DNA of 13,810 bases from Christensenella sp. UBA5327. Its GTDB lineage: Bacteria > Bacillota > Clostridia > Christensenellales > Aristaeellaceae. The translations under genes were made by a program, and so were the position numbers. Shown here piece after piece: positions 13,756 through 13,810 of this stretch. Position 1 is the first letter of the stretch, and every line of letters starts with the position of its first letter. The stretch is taken from NCBI GenBank assembly GCA_002411105.1, contig DHQX01000005.1:101842-115651 (forward strand). Direction: 5' to 3'. The notes under the pieces are model-generated. The model was given only the letters and a program-made list of their open reading frames with translations. It searched no databases and was not told the DNA's origin.

Positions 13756-13783
13756 CCGCGCAAAATCCACAGATTTTGCGCGG
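13756..13783. repeat. Perfect 12-bp palindrome
   Basis: CCGCGCAAAATC (13756-13767) and GATTTTGCGCGG (13772-13783) are exact inverted repeats around a 4-nt loop. No T tract follows on either strand. The surrounding 13598-13810 shows no credible gene; a 60-codon minus-strand open frame here resembles no family. The hairpin may be part of an interspersed repeat or of the 3' end of the transcript that terminates at 13708. Confidence 0.5.
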
Positions 13784-13810
13784 AAAGGTAAGCGTCAAAC
13801 CCAGCCACGT

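Noticed and set aside
1..13810. CRISPR arrays, transposase genes, integrase or phage genes
   Set aside because: No regularly spaced direct repeats and no transposase, integrase or phage-like protein were seen. The window reads as ordinary chromosomal operons with structured intergenic sites.

Overview
The window looks like chromosomal DNA from a GC-rich, Gram-positive anaerobe of the Bacillota, probably a gut-type Clostridia. The evidence is RNase Y, an acyl-ACP thioesterase of the bacterial FatA type, AGGAGG-type ribosome binding sites, SigA-type promoters, intrinsic terminators and flavoenzymes typical of fermenters. This placement is inferred from gene content, not from a phylogenetic marker. 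All eleven protein genes lie on the minus strand, so transcription runs from high to low coordinates. Many long open frames on the plus strand are GC-driven shadows.

Right part, in transcription order. A YedK/HMCES-type SRAP protein (13016-13597) has its own promoter. Next comes a three-gene flavoenzyme operon behind an extended -10 promoter: a GlpA-like FAD dehydrogenase with a C-terminal [2Fe-2S] domain (11501-12946), a two-dinucleotide-domain FAD oxidoreductase overlapping it by 8 nt (10216-11508), and a CoA-disulfide-reductase-like enzyme fused to a rhodanese domain (8496-10193). The operon appears to move electrons from a 2-hydroxyacid, polyol-phosphate or amine substrate toward NAD(P) or thiol carriers.

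Centre. The 357-nt gap between that operon and rny is not empty. It holds a terminator for the operon, a near-consensus SigA promoter (TTGACA, 17 bp, TACAAT), about 190 nt of foldable sequence and a strong intrinsic terminator with a U6 tract. Together these look like an independent small RNA gene (6S-like size and rod-like fold) or an attenuated leader of rny. RNase Y (6597-8138) follows.

Left part. After a hairpin come a cytoplasmic gamma-glutamyltransferase-family enzyme (YwrD/HpxW type), a pair of half-size chromate-transporter proteins and an acyl-ACP thioesterase, all closely spaced. The GGT plus split-ChrA neighbourhood resembles the ywrD/ywrB/ywrA region of Bacillus subtilis. A new promoter (2854-2882) then drives a PLP-dependent C-S lyase-family enzyme and, 39 nt later, an orphan sugar-type ABC substrate-binding protein with no permease in view.

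Edges. The first 250 nt carry no convincing gene but contain a dense set of inverted repeats, including a 143-nt domain closed by a perfect 9-bp terminal pairing. The last 210 nt hold the SRAP promoter, a terminator from a gene beyond the window and a perfect 12-bp palindrome. Both edges may be interspersed repeats.
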